From assembly GCA_025455885.1 (NCBI GenBank), contig JALOLR010000012.1, positions 18,928-82,927 on the forward strand: a DNA stretch of 64,000 nucleotides, read 5' to 3'. Position 1 is the stretch's first letter. Each line of letters starts with the position of its first letter. The position numbers and the translations under genes are program-made. This document shows positions 17,128 to 26,066 of the stretch, one piece after another. A model generated the notes under the pieces. It was not told the origin of the DNA and did not search any database. It was given only the letters and a program-made list of their open reading frames with translations. The stretch is from Acidimicrobiales bacterium. GTDB lineage: Bacteria > Actinomycetota > Acidimicrobiia > Acidimicrobiales > Acidimicrobilacustridaceae.

Positions 17128-18486
17128 ATGACCTTCCCCGACGACGACCGTCCCGCGCCCCCCTCGGCACGGGTCCCCCCGCAGAACCTCCAGGCCGAGG
17201 AGTCCCTCCTCGGGGCGATGCTCCTGTCGAAGGACGCCATCGCCGTGGCCGCCGAGACGCTCGAGGCCGAGAACTTCTACAAGCCGGCCCACGGGCACAT
17301 CTTCGACGCCATCACCTCTCTCAGTGCCGCCGGCGAACCCGCTGATCCGGTCACCGTGGCGGACGAGCTGCGTCGCGCCGGCCTGCTCGACGCCGTCGGC
17401 GGTTCGGCCACGCTCGTCACGCTCCAGGCGGCCACGCCGGCGATCTCCAACGCCGCCCGCTACGCCAAGATCATCGAGGAGCACGCCCTGCTGCGCCGGC
17501 TCATCGGCGTGGCCGGTGAGATCGCCGAGATGGGGTTCAGCCTCCCCGACGACGTCACCAAGACGATCGACACCGCCGAGTCCATGGTCTTCGAGGTCGC
17601 CCAGCGCCGCGTGACCGACTCGATGGCCCCCATCCACGACCTGCTCACCGAGAACCTCGATCGCCTCGAGAGCCTCTACGACAAGGGCGACGCCATCACC
17701 GGCCTGCCGAGCGGCTTCGTCGACCTCGACGAGCTCCTCTCGGGGCTCCAGCCCAACGCCCTGCTCGTGCTCGGTGCTCGTCCGTCGATGGGCAAGACCG
17801 CCCTGGCGCTGGGCATCGCCACCCATGCCGCCATCGAGGCACGGCGTCCGGTCCTGGTCTTCAGCCTCGAGATGGGCCAGCTCGAGCTGACCCAGCGCAT
17901 GTTGTGCGCCGAAGCGCGGGTCGACTCGAAGAAGGTGCGCAACGGCAACCTCAACGAGGCCGACTGGGGCAAGATCGCCCACGCCACCGGGCGCCTCGCC
18001 GAGGCCCCGATCTGGATCGACGACAACCCCAACCTGACGATCATGGAGATCCGCTCCAAGGCCCGCCGTCTGCGCAGCCGACTCGGCGACCTGGGCCTCG
18101 TGGTCGTCGACTACCTCCAGCTGATGACGGGCCGCTCGAACGCCGAGAACCGCCAGGTCGAGGTGTCGGAGATCTCCCGGGGCCTGAAGATCCTCGCCCG
18201 TGAGCTCGAGTGCCCGGTGCTGGCGCTCTCCCAGCTCTCGCGTGGGCTCGAGATGCGGGCCGACAAGCGGCCGATGCTCGCCGACCTCCGCGAGAGCGGA
18301 TCCATCGAACAGGACGCCGACGTGGTGATGTTCATCTACCGCGACGACGTCTACAACCTCGATTCCCCCGACCGGGGCACCGCCGAGATCCTGGTGTCGA
18401 AGCACCGCAACGGCCCCACCGGGGTGGTCCGGCTGGCCTTCCTCGACCACTACACCAAGTTCGCCAACATGGCCCGGGGGTCCTGA
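17128..18486 (+). CDS. dnaB: Replicative DNA helicase
   Basis: A 452-residue hexameric helicase. The N-terminal domain begins PPQNLQAEESLLGAMLLS; the RecA-like C-terminal domain has Walker A GARPSMGKTALAL, the FSLEMGQLELTQRML segment, Walker B LVVVDYLQLM, and ALSQLSRGLE with SIEQDADVV. No intein is present, unlike some actinobacterial dnaB genes. ATG at 17128 follows a GAGGG site; an in-frame ATG at 17107 is also possible and would add seven residues. Confidence 0.97.
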   Translation: MTFPDDDRPAPPSARVPPQNLQAEESLLGAMLLSKDAIAVAAETLEAENFYKPAHGHIFDAITSLSAAGEPADPVTVADELRRAGLLDAVGGSATLVTLQAATPAISNAARYAKIIEEHALLRRLIGVAGEIAEMGFSLPDDVTKTIDTAESMVFEVAQRRVTDSMAPIHDLLTENLDRLESLYDKGDAITGLPSGFVDLDELLSGLQPNALLVLGARPSMGKTALALGIATHAAIEARRPVLVFSLEMGQLELTQRMLCAEARVDSKKVRNGNLNEADWGKIAHATGRLAEAPIWIDDNPNLTIMEIRSKARRLRSRLGDLGLVVVDYLQLMTGRSNAENRQVEVSEISRGLKILARELECPVLALSQLSRGLEMRADKRPMLADLRESGSIEQDADVVMFIYRDDVYNLDSPDRGTAEILVSKHRNGPTGVVRLAFLDHYTKFANMARGS

Positions 18487-18563
18487 GACCCGACGTCGCG
18501 GTTCGGGTCGTTCGCCCGTGTCCTCTCGGAGGTGCGGTGTCTACCGTCGATGTGTGACGTGCG

Positions 18564-21152
18564 GTGCGTGAACCGGTCGATGCGCGGGGCCTGAGCTCGG
18601 AGGAGGCCGTCGCGCGTCGGCGAGCCGACGGATCCAACGCCCTGCCGTCGCCCCGGCCGCCTCCGGCGTGGCGAGAGTTCGTCGGCGAGTTCACGCACTT
18701 CTTCGCGCTGCTCTTCTGGGTGGCGAGCGGCTTGGCGTTCGTCGCCGGCCTGCCCCAGCTCGGCGTCGCCGTGCTGCTCGTGCTCGTGCTCAACGCCGTC
18801 TTCGGGTTCGTGCAACAGCAGCGGGCCGAGCGCGCCGCGGAGCGCCTGAAGGACCTGCTGCCCAGGCGAGCCACGGTGGTCCGCGACGGAGTGGCACGGG
18901 TCGTCCCCGCCGAGGACCTGGTACGGGGTGATCTGGTGAAGCTGGTCGAGGGGGATCTCGTCTCGGCCGACGCCGACATCGTCGAGGCTCACGGGCTCGC
19001 CGTCGACGTCTCGTCGCTGACGGGGGAGAGCGTTCCCGATCACCCTGGCGTCGGGTCGTCGGTGTTCGCCGGGTCCTTCGTGGTCGAGGGCGAGTCGTTC
19101 GCGGTCGTCACCGCCACCGGGGCGCGCACCCGGCTCGCCGAGATCGCCGGGATCACGTTCACGGCACATGCCCCCGTGACACCGCTGCGACGGGAGCTGG
19201 ACCGCCTGGCGAAGACCCTGGCCGTCGTCGCCGTCGTCGTGGGCATCGCCTTCTTCGTCGTGTCGCTCGTGGTCGGGACGCCGGCCTCGGACGGTTTCCT
19301 GTTCGCCGTCGGCGTGACGGTGGCGGTGGTGCCGTGCGGCCTGCTGCCGACCGTCACGCTGTCCCTCGCCATCGGCGCACAGCGCATGGCGGGTCGACAC
19401 GCGTTGGTCCGCAACCTCGAAGCCGTCGAGACGTTGGGTTCGACGACCTTCATCTGCACGGACAAGACCGGCACGCTCACCCGCAACGAGATGGCGGTGG
19501 TCGAGGTGTGGGCTCCGCAGGGACGGGCCCGGATCACCGGGGAGGGCTACGAACCCGTCGCCGAGGTGACGTGCGAACCCTCGGAGGCCCGAGCCGCGGT
19601 CCGCCACATCGCCTCGGTCGGTCGCGCCTGTTCGAGCGGACGCATCGTCGAGTCGGCAGGACGGTGGGGTCATCACGGGGACCCCATGGAGGCCGCCCTG
19701 GATGCGCTCGCCCACCGTGTCGGCGCTGACGACGTGATCGGGCAGGTGACCGCTCGGTTCCCGTTCGATCCGCGGAGGCGTCGCATGTCGGTCGTCGTGG
19801 GCGACTCGGTGCTGGTCAAGGGCGCTCCCGATGCTCTGCTCGGATCGTGCGGCCCCGTCCCGGGAGCGCAGGAGGCGCTGGAGCGGATGGCCGGGGAGGG
19901 CCTCCGGGTCCTGGCGCTCGCCACCCGGTCGATCGACGGGGCCGAGGTGCCTGCGACCGCCGAGGCGGCCGAGCGGGATCTCGAGCTCCTGGGGCTCGTC
20001 GGACTGGAGGATCCCCCCCGGCAGGAAGCGGCGGCCGCCCTCGCCGCGTGTCGGCGCGCCGGGGTGTCCGTCGCCATGGTGACCGGCGACCACCCGGCCA
20101 CCGCGGCGGCGATCGCCCGTGAGGTCGGGCTGGCCGGCAACCAGCCCGTGGTCGTGCTCGGCGAGGCGCTCCCCGCGGACGACGCCGACCTCGGGGTGCT
20201 GGTGGATCAGGACGGCATCGTGGTCGCACGCGTCGCCCCCGAGGACAAGCTCCGCATCGCTCGGGCGCTGCAGGTCCGCGGGCACGTGGTCGCCATGACC
20301 GGTGACGGGGTCAACGACGCGCCGGCGCTGCGCGAGGCGGCCATCGGGGTGGCCATGGGCGCCTCGGGCACCGATGTGGCCCGTGAGGCCGCGGATCTCG
20401 TGCTGCTCGACGACGACTTCGCCACGATCGTGGTCGCCATCGAGCAGGGCCGTGCGACGTTCGCGAACATCCGCCGGTTCCTCACCTACCACCTCACGGA
20501 CAACGTCGCCGAGTTGGCCCCGTTCGTCGTGTGGGCGCTGTCCGGGGGGCGGTTCCCCTTGGCCATCGGGGTGCTCCAGGTGTTGGCGCTCGACATCGGT
20601 ACGGACATCGCCCCGGCGCTGGCGCTGGGCGCCGAGCCCCCCGCGCCGCACCTGCTCGACCGGAAGCCCACCCGTCGCCACCTCGTCGATCGGGGGCTCC
20701 TGGTACGCGCGTTCGCCTGGTTGGGGCCGACGGAGGCCGCGGTCTCCCTGGCCGCGTTCGTCGCGACCTTCCTGGCGGTGGGGTGGCGACCGGGCGAGAG
20801 CTTCCCCGAGGGCCCCGTCATGGCGGCCGCGTCCGGAGCGGCCTTCACGGGCATCGTCCTCGGGCAGATGGCCAACGCCGTCGCCTGCCGGAGCACCCGC
20901 GAGCCTGTGTGGCGGCTGCGAGGCCGACGCAACCCTCTGCTGTGGTACGCCCTCGTCGCCGAGGCGGCGATGCTCCTGATCTTCCTCCTCGTCGAGCCGG
21001 TCGCGTCCCTGCTCGATCAGGCCCCGCCGAGCAGCGCCGGCGTCGCGGTGGCGGCGCTGGCCCTTCCGGCGGTCGTGGTCGTCGATGCCGTCCAGAAGCG
21101 GATGCGATGGCGCGGGGTGAGCTCTTCGCCGGCGCCGCCGAGGGGGTCGTGA
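18564..21152 (+). CDS. Cation-translocating P-type ATPase, Na+/K+- or Ca2+-ATPase-like, with PCGLLP motif
   Basis: An 862-residue P2-like ATPase. The actuator motif LTGES (~residue 152), phosphorylation motif DKTGTLT (~299), KGAPD, MVTGDHP and hinge GDGVNDAP (~580) are all intact. Membrane helices M5-M6 (LTDNVAELAPF, then VLALDIGTDIAPALALGAE) resemble eukaryotic Na,K-ATPase. In M4 the usual PEGL is PCGLLP (~257): the cation-binding glutamate is replaced by cysteine. The ion is therefore uncertain; it may belong to an uncharacterised P-type subgroup. The start is GTG; a TACCGT -10 lies at 18542-18547. Confidence 0.9.
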   Translation: MREPVDARGLSSEEAVARRRADGSNALPSPRPPPAWREFVGEFTHFFALLFWVASGLAFVAGLPQLGVAVLLVLVLNAVFGFVQQQRAERAAERLKDLLPRRATVVRDGVARVVPAEDLVRGDLVKLVEGDLVSADADIVEAHGLAVDVSSLTGESVPDHPGVGSSVFAGSFVVEGESFAVVTATGARTRLAEIAGITFTAHAPVTPLRRELDRLAKTLAVVAVVVGIAFFVVSLVVGTPASDGFLFAVGVTVAVVPCGLLPTVTLSLAIGAQRMAGRHALVRNLEAVETLGSTTFICTDKTGTLTRNEMAVVEVWAPQGRARITGEGYEPVAEVTCEPSEARAAVRHIASVGRACSSGRIVESAGRWGHHGDPMEAALDALAHRVGADDVIGQVTARFPFDPRRRRMSVVVGDSVLVKGAPDALLGSCGPVPGAQEALERMAGEGLRVLALATRSIDGAEVPATAEAAERDLELLGLVGLEDPPRQEAAAALAACRRAGVSVAMVTGDHPATAAAIAREVGLAGNQPVVVLGEALPADDADLGVLVDQDGIVVARVAPEDKLRIARALQVRGHVVAMTGDGVNDAPALREAAIGVAMGASGTDVAREAADLVLLDDDFATIVVAIEQGRATFANIRRFLTYHLTDNVAELAPFVVWALSGGRFPLAIGVLQVLALDIGTDIAPALALGAEPPAPHLLDRKPTRRHLVDRGLLVRAFAWLGPTEAAVSLAAFVATFLAVGWRPGESFPEGPVMAAASGAAFTGIVLGQMANAVACRSTREPVWRLRGRRNPLLWYALVAEAAMLLIFLLVEPVASLLDQAPPSSAGVAVAALALPAVVVVDAVQKRMRWRGVSSSPAPPRGS

Positions 21153-21165
21153 GGCGGGTCGTCGC

Positions 21166-21171
21166 TACCGT
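21166..21171 (+). promoter_or_regulatory. -10 element (TACCGT) before the amidohydrolase
   Basis: TACCGT ends 6 nt before the GTG start at 21178, again the leaderless layout. Confidence 0.45.
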
Positions 21172-21177
21172 GGTCCC

Positions 21178-22896
21178 GTGGCGTCCGCACCGAGGTCGCC
21201 CGGTCGAGGAGGGGTGATGGCCGAGCACGACGTGGTGATCCGCGGGGGCACGGTGGTCGACGGGACCGGCGCGCCGCGGCGGCGCGCCGACGTGGCCATC
21301 GACGGGACGGTGGTGACCCGGGTCGGCGACGTCGACGGCCGCGGTCGCCGGGAGCTCGACGCCGACGGCCTGCTCGTCACGCCGGGGTGGGTGGACGTGC
21401 ACACCCACTACGACGGCCAGGCCACCTGGGACCCGATGCTCACCCCGTCCTCGTGGCACGGGGTGACGACCGTGGTGGCCGGCAACTGCGGGGTCGGCTT
21501 CGCGCCCGTCCGGCCCGATCGCCACGAGTGGTTGGTGGCGCTCATGGAGGGGGTCGAGGACATCCCGGGCACCGCTCTGCACGAGGGCATCACCTGGGAG
21601 TGGGAGTCCTTCCCCGAGTACCTCGACGCCCTCGAACGCTCCCCCAAGGCCATCGACCTGGCGGCACAGGTGCCCCACGCCGCGCTGCGGGGCTACGTGA
21701 TGGGTGACCGCGGTGCCGAGCACGACGCCCGACCCACCGACGCGGAGATCGAGGTGATGGGTCGGCTGGCCGCCGAGGCCGTCGTGGCCGGGGCACTCGG
21801 CTTCTCCACCTCCCGGACGGTCGCGCACCGCTCGACCGACGGGCGGCCCACCCCCAGCCTCACCGCCGGAGCCGACGAGCTCCTCGGCATCGCCCGCGCG
21901 GTGGGGGCCACCGGTCGGGGCGTGTTCCAGGCGGTGGCCGACTTCGACGACCTCGACGGGGAGTTCGCCCTCCTGCGGGCGATGGCCGAGGTGGGCGGTC
22001 GCCCCCTGTCGATCACCACGCTGCAGCGCCCCGATCAGCCCGTTGACGCCTATCGGAGGTTGCTCGACCTCATCGACGCCGCCGCCGCTGCCGGCCTGGA
22101 GATCCGCGGCCAGGTGGCGTCGCGGCCCGTGGGGCTGATCCTGAGCCTCGAGGGGCGGGTCCATCCCCTCCTCGGGTCGTCCACGTACCGGTCCCTCGCC
22201 GGGCGGCCCCACGCCGAGATGGTTGCCGAGCTGGGCCGGCCCGAGGTGCGCGCCGCGGTCCTCGCCGAGCTGGCCGACCCGGCCACGGACCTGCTCGCCC
22301 GGCTGGGCCCGGCCTTCGCCCTCGGAACCGAGCCCCGGTACGACCCGCGTCCCGAGGAGGCCCTCGACCTCGCCGACGCGTACGACGTGCTCGTCGCCGA
22401 CGGGGGCACGGGCACCTTGTACGTGCCGGTCATGAACTATGCGGAGGGCGACCTCCGCGCCGTCCGCGAGATGCTCGTGCACCGTCGCACCGTCCCGGGC
22501 CTGGGCGACGCCGGCGCGCACTGCACGATGATCTGCGACGCCAGCTTCCCCACCCACCTCCTGTCGTACTGGGGCCGCGACGTCGCCGAGGAGCAGCGAC
22601 TCCCGGTGGAGTGGATCGTGGCGCAGCAGTGTGCCGCCACCGCGGCGCTGGTCGGTCTGGGTGACCGGGGCGTGCTCGTGCCGGGCCGACGCGCCGACGT
22701 GAACCTGATCGACCTCGACGCCCTGGGCTTCGGGCGGCCCGAGATGCTCCACGACCTGCCCGCCGGCGGGAAGCGCCTCGTCCAGCGACCCACGGGCTAC
22801 CGGGCGACGCTGGTGGCCGGCCGGGTCGTGATGTCCGACGGCGAGCCCACCGGTGAGCTGCCCGGCACCCTGGTCCGCGGCGCCCGCCCGGCCTGA
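21178..22896 (+). CDS. Amidohydrolase, N-acyl-D-amino-acid deacylase family
   Basis: A 572-residue metal-dependent hydrolase. [21 protein letters not shown] opens the beta-sandwich (start quoted as [13 protein letters not shown]), the metal ligands are in [17 protein letters not shown], and [26 protein letters not shown] and [19 protein letters not shown] mark the D-aminoacylase subfamily. It probably cleaves an N-acyl or cyclic amide; the exact substrate is unknown. GTG 21178 fits the promoter; ATG 21217 (MAEHDVV) is the alternative and matches homologue N-termini better. Confidence 0.88.
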   Translation: MASAPRSPGRGGVMAEHDVVIRGGTVVDGTGAPRRRADVAIDGTVVTRVGDVDGRGRRELDADGLLVTPGWVDVHTHYDGQATWDPMLTPSSWHGVTTVVAGNCGVGFAPVRPDRHEWLVALMEGVEDIPGTALHEGITWEWESFPEYLDALERSPKAIDLAAQVPHAALRGYVMGDRGAEHDARPTDAEIEVMGRLAAEAVVAGALGFSTSRTVAHRSTDGRPTPSLTAGADELLGIARAVGATGRGVFQAVADFDDLDGEFALLRAMAEVGGRPLSITTLQRPDQPVDAYRRLLDLIDAAAAAGLEIRGQVASRPVGLILSLEGRVHPLLGSSTYRSLAGRPHAEMVAELGRPEVRAAVLAELADPATDLLARLGPAFALGTEPRYDPRPEEALDLADAYDVLVADGGTGTLYVPVMNYAEGDLRAVREMLVHRRTVPGLGDAGAHCTMICDASFPTHLLSYWGRDVAEEQRLPVEWIVAQQCAATAALVGLGDRGVLVPGRRADVNLIDLDALGFGRPEMLHDLPAGGKRLVQRPTGYRATLVAGRVVMSDGEPTGELPGTLVRGARPA

Positions 22897-22933
22897 GCCG
22901 TCCACCTCCGCCCGAGCTGCTCCGCCCCGGGGG

Positions 22934-22953
22934 AGCCACCGTCGCGGGTGGCT
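22934..22953 (+). terminator. Hairpin between the amidohydrolase and the arsenic operon
   Basis: AGCCACC and GGTGGCT form a 7-bp stem with a 6-nt loop, 38 bp after the amidohydrolase stop and followed by TCC. It would separate the two transcription units. Confidence 0.45.
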
Positions 22954-22974
22954 TCCACGATGAACGCCGAGTTC

Positions 22975-22992
22975 ACTCAATCGATCTTGAGT
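22975..22992. promoter_or_regulatory. Candidate ArsR operator: inverted repeat ACTCAA-N6-TTGAGT
   Basis: A perfect 6-bp inverted repeat (ACTCAA at 22975-22980, TTGAGT at 22987-22992) with a TCGATC centre lies 30 bp upstream of the arsR-arsC start. Its position and symmetry suit a dimeric winged-helix repressor, so autoregulation of the arsenic operon is the simplest reading. Confidence 0.6.
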
Positions 22993-23021
22993 CATCGGCG
23001 CCGGCGCGCCATGATGGCGAC

Positions 23022-23687
23022 ATGGACGGGGACGATCTCGAGTGCCGGGCGGCGCGGCATGCGGCGCTCGGTGAGCCCGCCCGGCTGGCCATCGTCGAGG
23101 AGCTGCTCGTCTCCGACCGCGCCCCCGTCGAGCTGACCCGCCGGCTGGGGCTGGCGTCGAACCTCCTCGCCCATCATCTCGACGTGTTGGAGCGGGTGGG
23201 CCTGGTCGAGCGGTCCCGCTCGAGCGGCGACGGGCGACGCCGCTACGTGCACCTGCACCGATCGGTGCTCGAGACGCTGGTGCCGTCCCCGACGGTCGCC
23301 GTCGGTCCGGCGCTCTTCGTCTGCTCCGCCAACTCGGCGCGCTCCCAGCTCGCCGCCGGGCTCTGGCGGGCCGCGACCGGCGCCGAAGCCCTGTCGGCGG
23401 GCACGCACCCGGCCGGGGAGGTCCACCCCGGCGCCGTGGCCGCCGCCGAGCGTTGCGGCGTCGACCTCTCGGGCGCCGTGCCCCGTTCCCTCGCCGAGGT
23501 CGAGTCGCTCCCCTCGCTGGTCGTCACCGTCTGCGACCGGGCGCACGAGGAGCTCGACCCGTCGGACTCGTGGTGGCACTGGTCGGTCCCCGATCCCGTG
23601 GCCCTCGGCACCGAAGGCGCGTTCGACGCCACCGTCGCCGAGCTGCGGGCCAGGGTCGGGTCGGTCGTCGGGAGGAGTGCGGCGTGA
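23022..23687 (+). CDS. ArsR-family regulator fused to an ArsC-like phosphatase domain
   Basis: A 221-residue fusion. Residues ~5-85 are an ArsR winged helix (LGEPARLAIVEELL, LASNLLAHHLDVLERVGLV, then the wing RRYVHLH). Residues ~95-220 are a low-molecular-weight phosphatase/arsenate reductase fold with the loop VCSANSARSQLA (Cys-X5-Arg). The usual ELCVCDL metal site of the founding ArsR is absent, so the inducer may be sensed through other cysteines or through the ArsC domain. First gene of a tight operon; the stop overlaps the aquaporin GTG. Confidence 0.88.
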   Translation: MDGDDLECRAARHAALGEPARLAIVEELLVSDRAPVELTRRLGLASNLLAHHLDVLERVGLVERSRSSGDGRRRYVHLHRSVLETLVPSPTVAVGPALFVCSANSARSQLAAGLWRAATGAEALSAGTHPAGEVHPGAVAAAERCGVDLSGAVPRSLAEVESLPSLVVTVCDRAHEELDPSDSWWHWSVPDPVALGTEGAFDATVAELRARVGSVVGRSAA

Positions 23688-24436
23688 CCGACGATCTCAG
23701 GCCCACCGAGGCCGACCTCGAGGTCGCCGTCGAGACCGGGACCGGGTCCTTCGGCCTCGACCTCGGGCGGCGCCTCGCCGCCGAGGCGCTCGGCACCGGG
23801 CTGCTGATCGTGGCCGTCATCGGGTCGGGGATCATGGCCGAGCGCCTGTCGAGCGGGGACGTCGGCCTCCAGCTCCTCGAGAACGCGATCGCCACTGCGG
23901 GAGCGCTGGTCGCCCTGATCCTCGTCTTCGGCTCGGTGTCCGGCGCGCACTTCAACCCGGTGGTCACCCTCCTCGACCGGTTCCTCGGCACCACCACCAC
24001 TCGCGACACGGGTCTCTACGTGGTCGCCCAGGTCGTCGGCGCCTGTCTGGGGGCGATGTTGGTCAACCTCATGTTCGAGCTGCCGGCGGTGAACCTCTCG
24101 ACGAAGGACCGGTCGTCGGGGGCGTTGTGGCTCTCCGAGGTGGTGGCCACGGCGACGCTGCTGCTCGTCATCCAGGGGTGCGTGCGTTCCGGGAAGGCCC
24201 GGATGGTGCCCTTCGCGGTCGCCGCCTGGATCGGCGGCGCCTACTGGTTCACGTCGTCGACGAGCTTCGCCAACCCGGCGGTGACGGTGGCCCGGATGTT
24301 GTCGGACACCTTCGCCGGGGTCGCCCCGTCGTCGGCCCCCCCGTTCATCGCCATGCAGCTCGTCGGGGCCGTCGTCGCGTTCGGTCTCGTGCGCTTCTTC
24401 TACCCGACCGCCGAACCGGAGGATCCCGATGAGTGA
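23684..24436 (+). CDS. Aquaglyceroporin (MIP family), probable arsenite exit channel
   Basis: A 250-residue channel with six predicted membrane helices. The two half-helix signatures are SGAHFNPVV (NPV in place of the usual NPA) and TSFANPAVT. In Sinorhizobium meliloti the AqpS channel sits in an ars operon and lets arsenite leave the cell after arsenate reduction. The same role is likely here, as no arsB or acr3 pump is in this operon. GTG overlaps the upstream stop, and the 3' end overlaps the next gene by 8 bp. Confidence 0.88.
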   Translation: MTDDLRPTEADLEVAVETGTGSFGLDLGRRLAAEALGTGLLIVAVIGSGIMAERLSSGDVGLQLLENAIATAGALVALILVFGSVSGAHFNPVVTLLDRFLGTTTTRDTGLYVVAQVVGACLGAMLVNLMFELPAVNLSTKDRSSGALWLSEVVATATLLLVIQGCVRSGKARMVPFAVAAWIGGAYWFTSSTSFANPAVTVARMLSDTFAGVAPSSAPPFIAMQLVGAVVAFGLVRFFYPTAEPEDPDE

Positions 24437-24863
24437 CGAGCGACCCGAGGTGCTGTTCGTGTGCGTCCACAACGCCGGTCGGTCCCAGATGGCCGCCGCG
24501 CTGCTGGCTCACCACGCCGGCGATGCCGTCGTGGTCCGATCGGCGGGCACCGCCCCGGCCGAGGAGATCAACCCGGCGGTGGTCGAGGCGATGGCCGAGC
24601 TGGGCATCGACCTGCACGCCGCGGGGGCACGACCCAAGCGCCTCGAGGACGCGGCCGTCGAGGCCTCCGACGTGGTCATCACGATGGGGTGCGGTGACGA
24701 GTGCCCGTTCTACCCGGGCACCCGGTACCTCGACTGGGAGCTCGACGACCCGGCCGGACAGGGCGTCGACGCCGTCCGACCGATCCGCGACGAGATCGAC
24801 CGCCGCGTCCGCGGCCTCCTCGCAGAGCTGTCGCCCACCACCCCGACCGGAGAGCGCCCATGA
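24429..24863 (+). CDS. arsC: Arsenate reductase, low-molecular-weight phosphatase type
   Basis: A 144-residue ArsC with the catalytic loop VCVHNAGRSQMAAALL (Cys-X5-Arg) and MGCGDECPFYPGTRYLDW followed by DDPAGQ. The CPFYPG region resembles mycothiol- or thioredoxin-linked actinobacterial reductases. It converts arsenate to arsenite. It overlaps aquaporin upstream and arsC-2 downstream (ATGA). Confidence 0.92.
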   Translation: MSDERPEVLFVCVHNAGRSQMAAALLAHHAGDAVVVRSAGTAPAEEINPAVVEAMAELGIDLHAAGARPKRLEDAAVEASDVVITMGCGDECPFYPGTRYLDWELDDPAGQGVDAVRPIRDEIDRRVRGLLAELSPTTPTGERP

Positions 24864-25513
24864 CCGACACCGAGATCGACGATCTCCCCCTGAGCTACCG
24901 CCAGATGGCCCGCAGCGTGGCGGTCCGCCTGGAGCGCGAGTTCGCGGGCGTCTTCGGCCGCGAGACCATCGAGCGCTTCGTGGTCGACTCCCACAACCTC
25001 CTCATCCCCACGTCGAAGGTCCCGAACTTCCTCCCGCTCCTCGCGGAGCGCTTCGCACGTGAACGTCTCGACGCGCTGGCCCGGGTCGACGATCCCGACG
25101 CCACCGGCACTCCGGGCGTCCTGTTCCTGTGCGTGCACAACGCCGGCCGCTCCCAGATGGCGGCCGGCTGGTTGCGCCACCTCGGCGGTGAAGGGGTGAC
25201 GGTCTGGTCCGGGGGGTCGGAGCCCGCGTCGGAGGTCAACCCGGCGGCGATCGAGGCGATGGCCGAGGTGGGGATCGACATCACCGAGGAGTTCCCCAAG
25301 CCGTGGACCGACGAGGTGGTCCGCGCCGCGGACGTCGTCGTCACGATGGGGTGCGGCGACGCCTGCCCCGTCTACCCGGGCACCCGCTACGAGGACTGGG
25401 CCCTCGAGGACCCCGCCGGCCAGGACGTGGCCGCGGTGCGGCCGATCCGCGACGAGATCCGGGGGCGGGTCGAGGCGCTCATGACGTCGTTGGGTGTGGT
25501 CCCGGCCGAGTGA
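24860..25513 (+). CDS. Arsenate reductase with N-terminal three-helix domain
   Basis: A 217-residue protein. Residues 1-75 form an all-helical domain (YRQMARSVAVRLEREFAG, ERFARERLDAL) seen in front of some actinobacterial ArsC proteins. The ArsC domain follows with FLCVHNAGRSQMAAGWLRHL and MGCGDACPVYPGTRYEDW. It is a paralogue of the preceding gene, with the same DDPAGQ/EDPAGQ and RPIRDEI tail. Corynebacterium carries similar arsenate-mycothiol transferases. The ATG overlaps the previous stop. Confidence 0.9.
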   Translation: MTDTEIDDLPLSYRQMARSVAVRLEREFAGVFGRETIERFVVDSHNLLIPTSKVPNFLPLLAERFARERLDALARVDDPDATGTPGVLFLCVHNAGRSQMAAGWLRHLGGEGVTVWSGGSEPASEVNPAAIEAMAEVGIDITEEFPKPWTDEVVRAADVVVTMGCGDACPVYPGTRYEDWALEDPAGQDVAAVRPIRDEIRGRVEALMTSLGVVPAE

Positions 25514-25616
25514 CCGCGTCGTCCGGGGTCCTGCGGTCCGGGTGCCGGGCCGTCGAGGGCGTCGACCCGGCCCGGTAGGGTGATCGTTCATCCGTCGATG
25601 CCGTGGAGGTACCGCC

Positions 25617-26066
25617 GTGGCCAGGGTCCAGCTCGCACTCGATGTCACCGACCTCGAGGGGTCGGTCGCCTTCTACACCGCGTTGTTCGGGGTCGGCCCC
25701 GCCAAGCGCAAGCCGGGGTACGCCAACTTCGAGGTCGCCGACCCGCCGCTGAAGCTGGTCCTGTTCGAGTCGGAGGTCGGGGGTCGTCTGAACCACCTGG
25801 GCGTGGAGACCGACGGTGCGCCGGAGGTCGAGGCGGCCGACGCCCGCCTCCGAGGTGCAGGGCTCGACACCACCGGGGTCGACGACACCATCTGCTGCTA
25901 TGCCGAGAAGGTGGAGACCTGGGTCAGTGACCCCGACGGTGCCCGGTGGGAGTGGTACGTGAAGACCGCCGACGCCGACGACATGGGCCAGGGTGGAACC
26001 GTCGAGGAGGCGGTGTGCTGCGCGGCCCCCGCCGAGCCCGTCGTGCTGGGCCGCACGGGACCCTGA
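25617..26066 (+). CDS. ArsI/CadI family metalloenzyme (VOC fold)
   Basis: A 149-residue glyoxalase/dioxygenase-fold protein. VQLALDVTDLEGSVAFYTAL, KRKPGYANFEVADPPLKLVL, LNHLGVE with a metal-binding His, an adjacent cysteine pair in TICCYA and DPDGARWEWY match ArsI/CadI. ArsI is a C-As lyase that demethylates trivalent organoarsenicals; CadI is its cadmium-induced relative. The cysteine pair and the ars neighbourhood favour ArsI. A GGAGG site precedes the GTG, and a TAGGGT element lies ~40 bp upstream, so it may have its own promoter. Confidence 0.88.
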   Translation: MARVQLALDVTDLEGSVAFYTALFGVGPAKRKPGYANFEVADPPLKLVLFESEVGGRLNHLGVETDGAPEVEAADARLRGAGLDTTGVDDTICCYAEKVETWVSDPDGARWEWYVKTADADDMGQGGTVEEAVCCAAPAEPVVLGRTGP

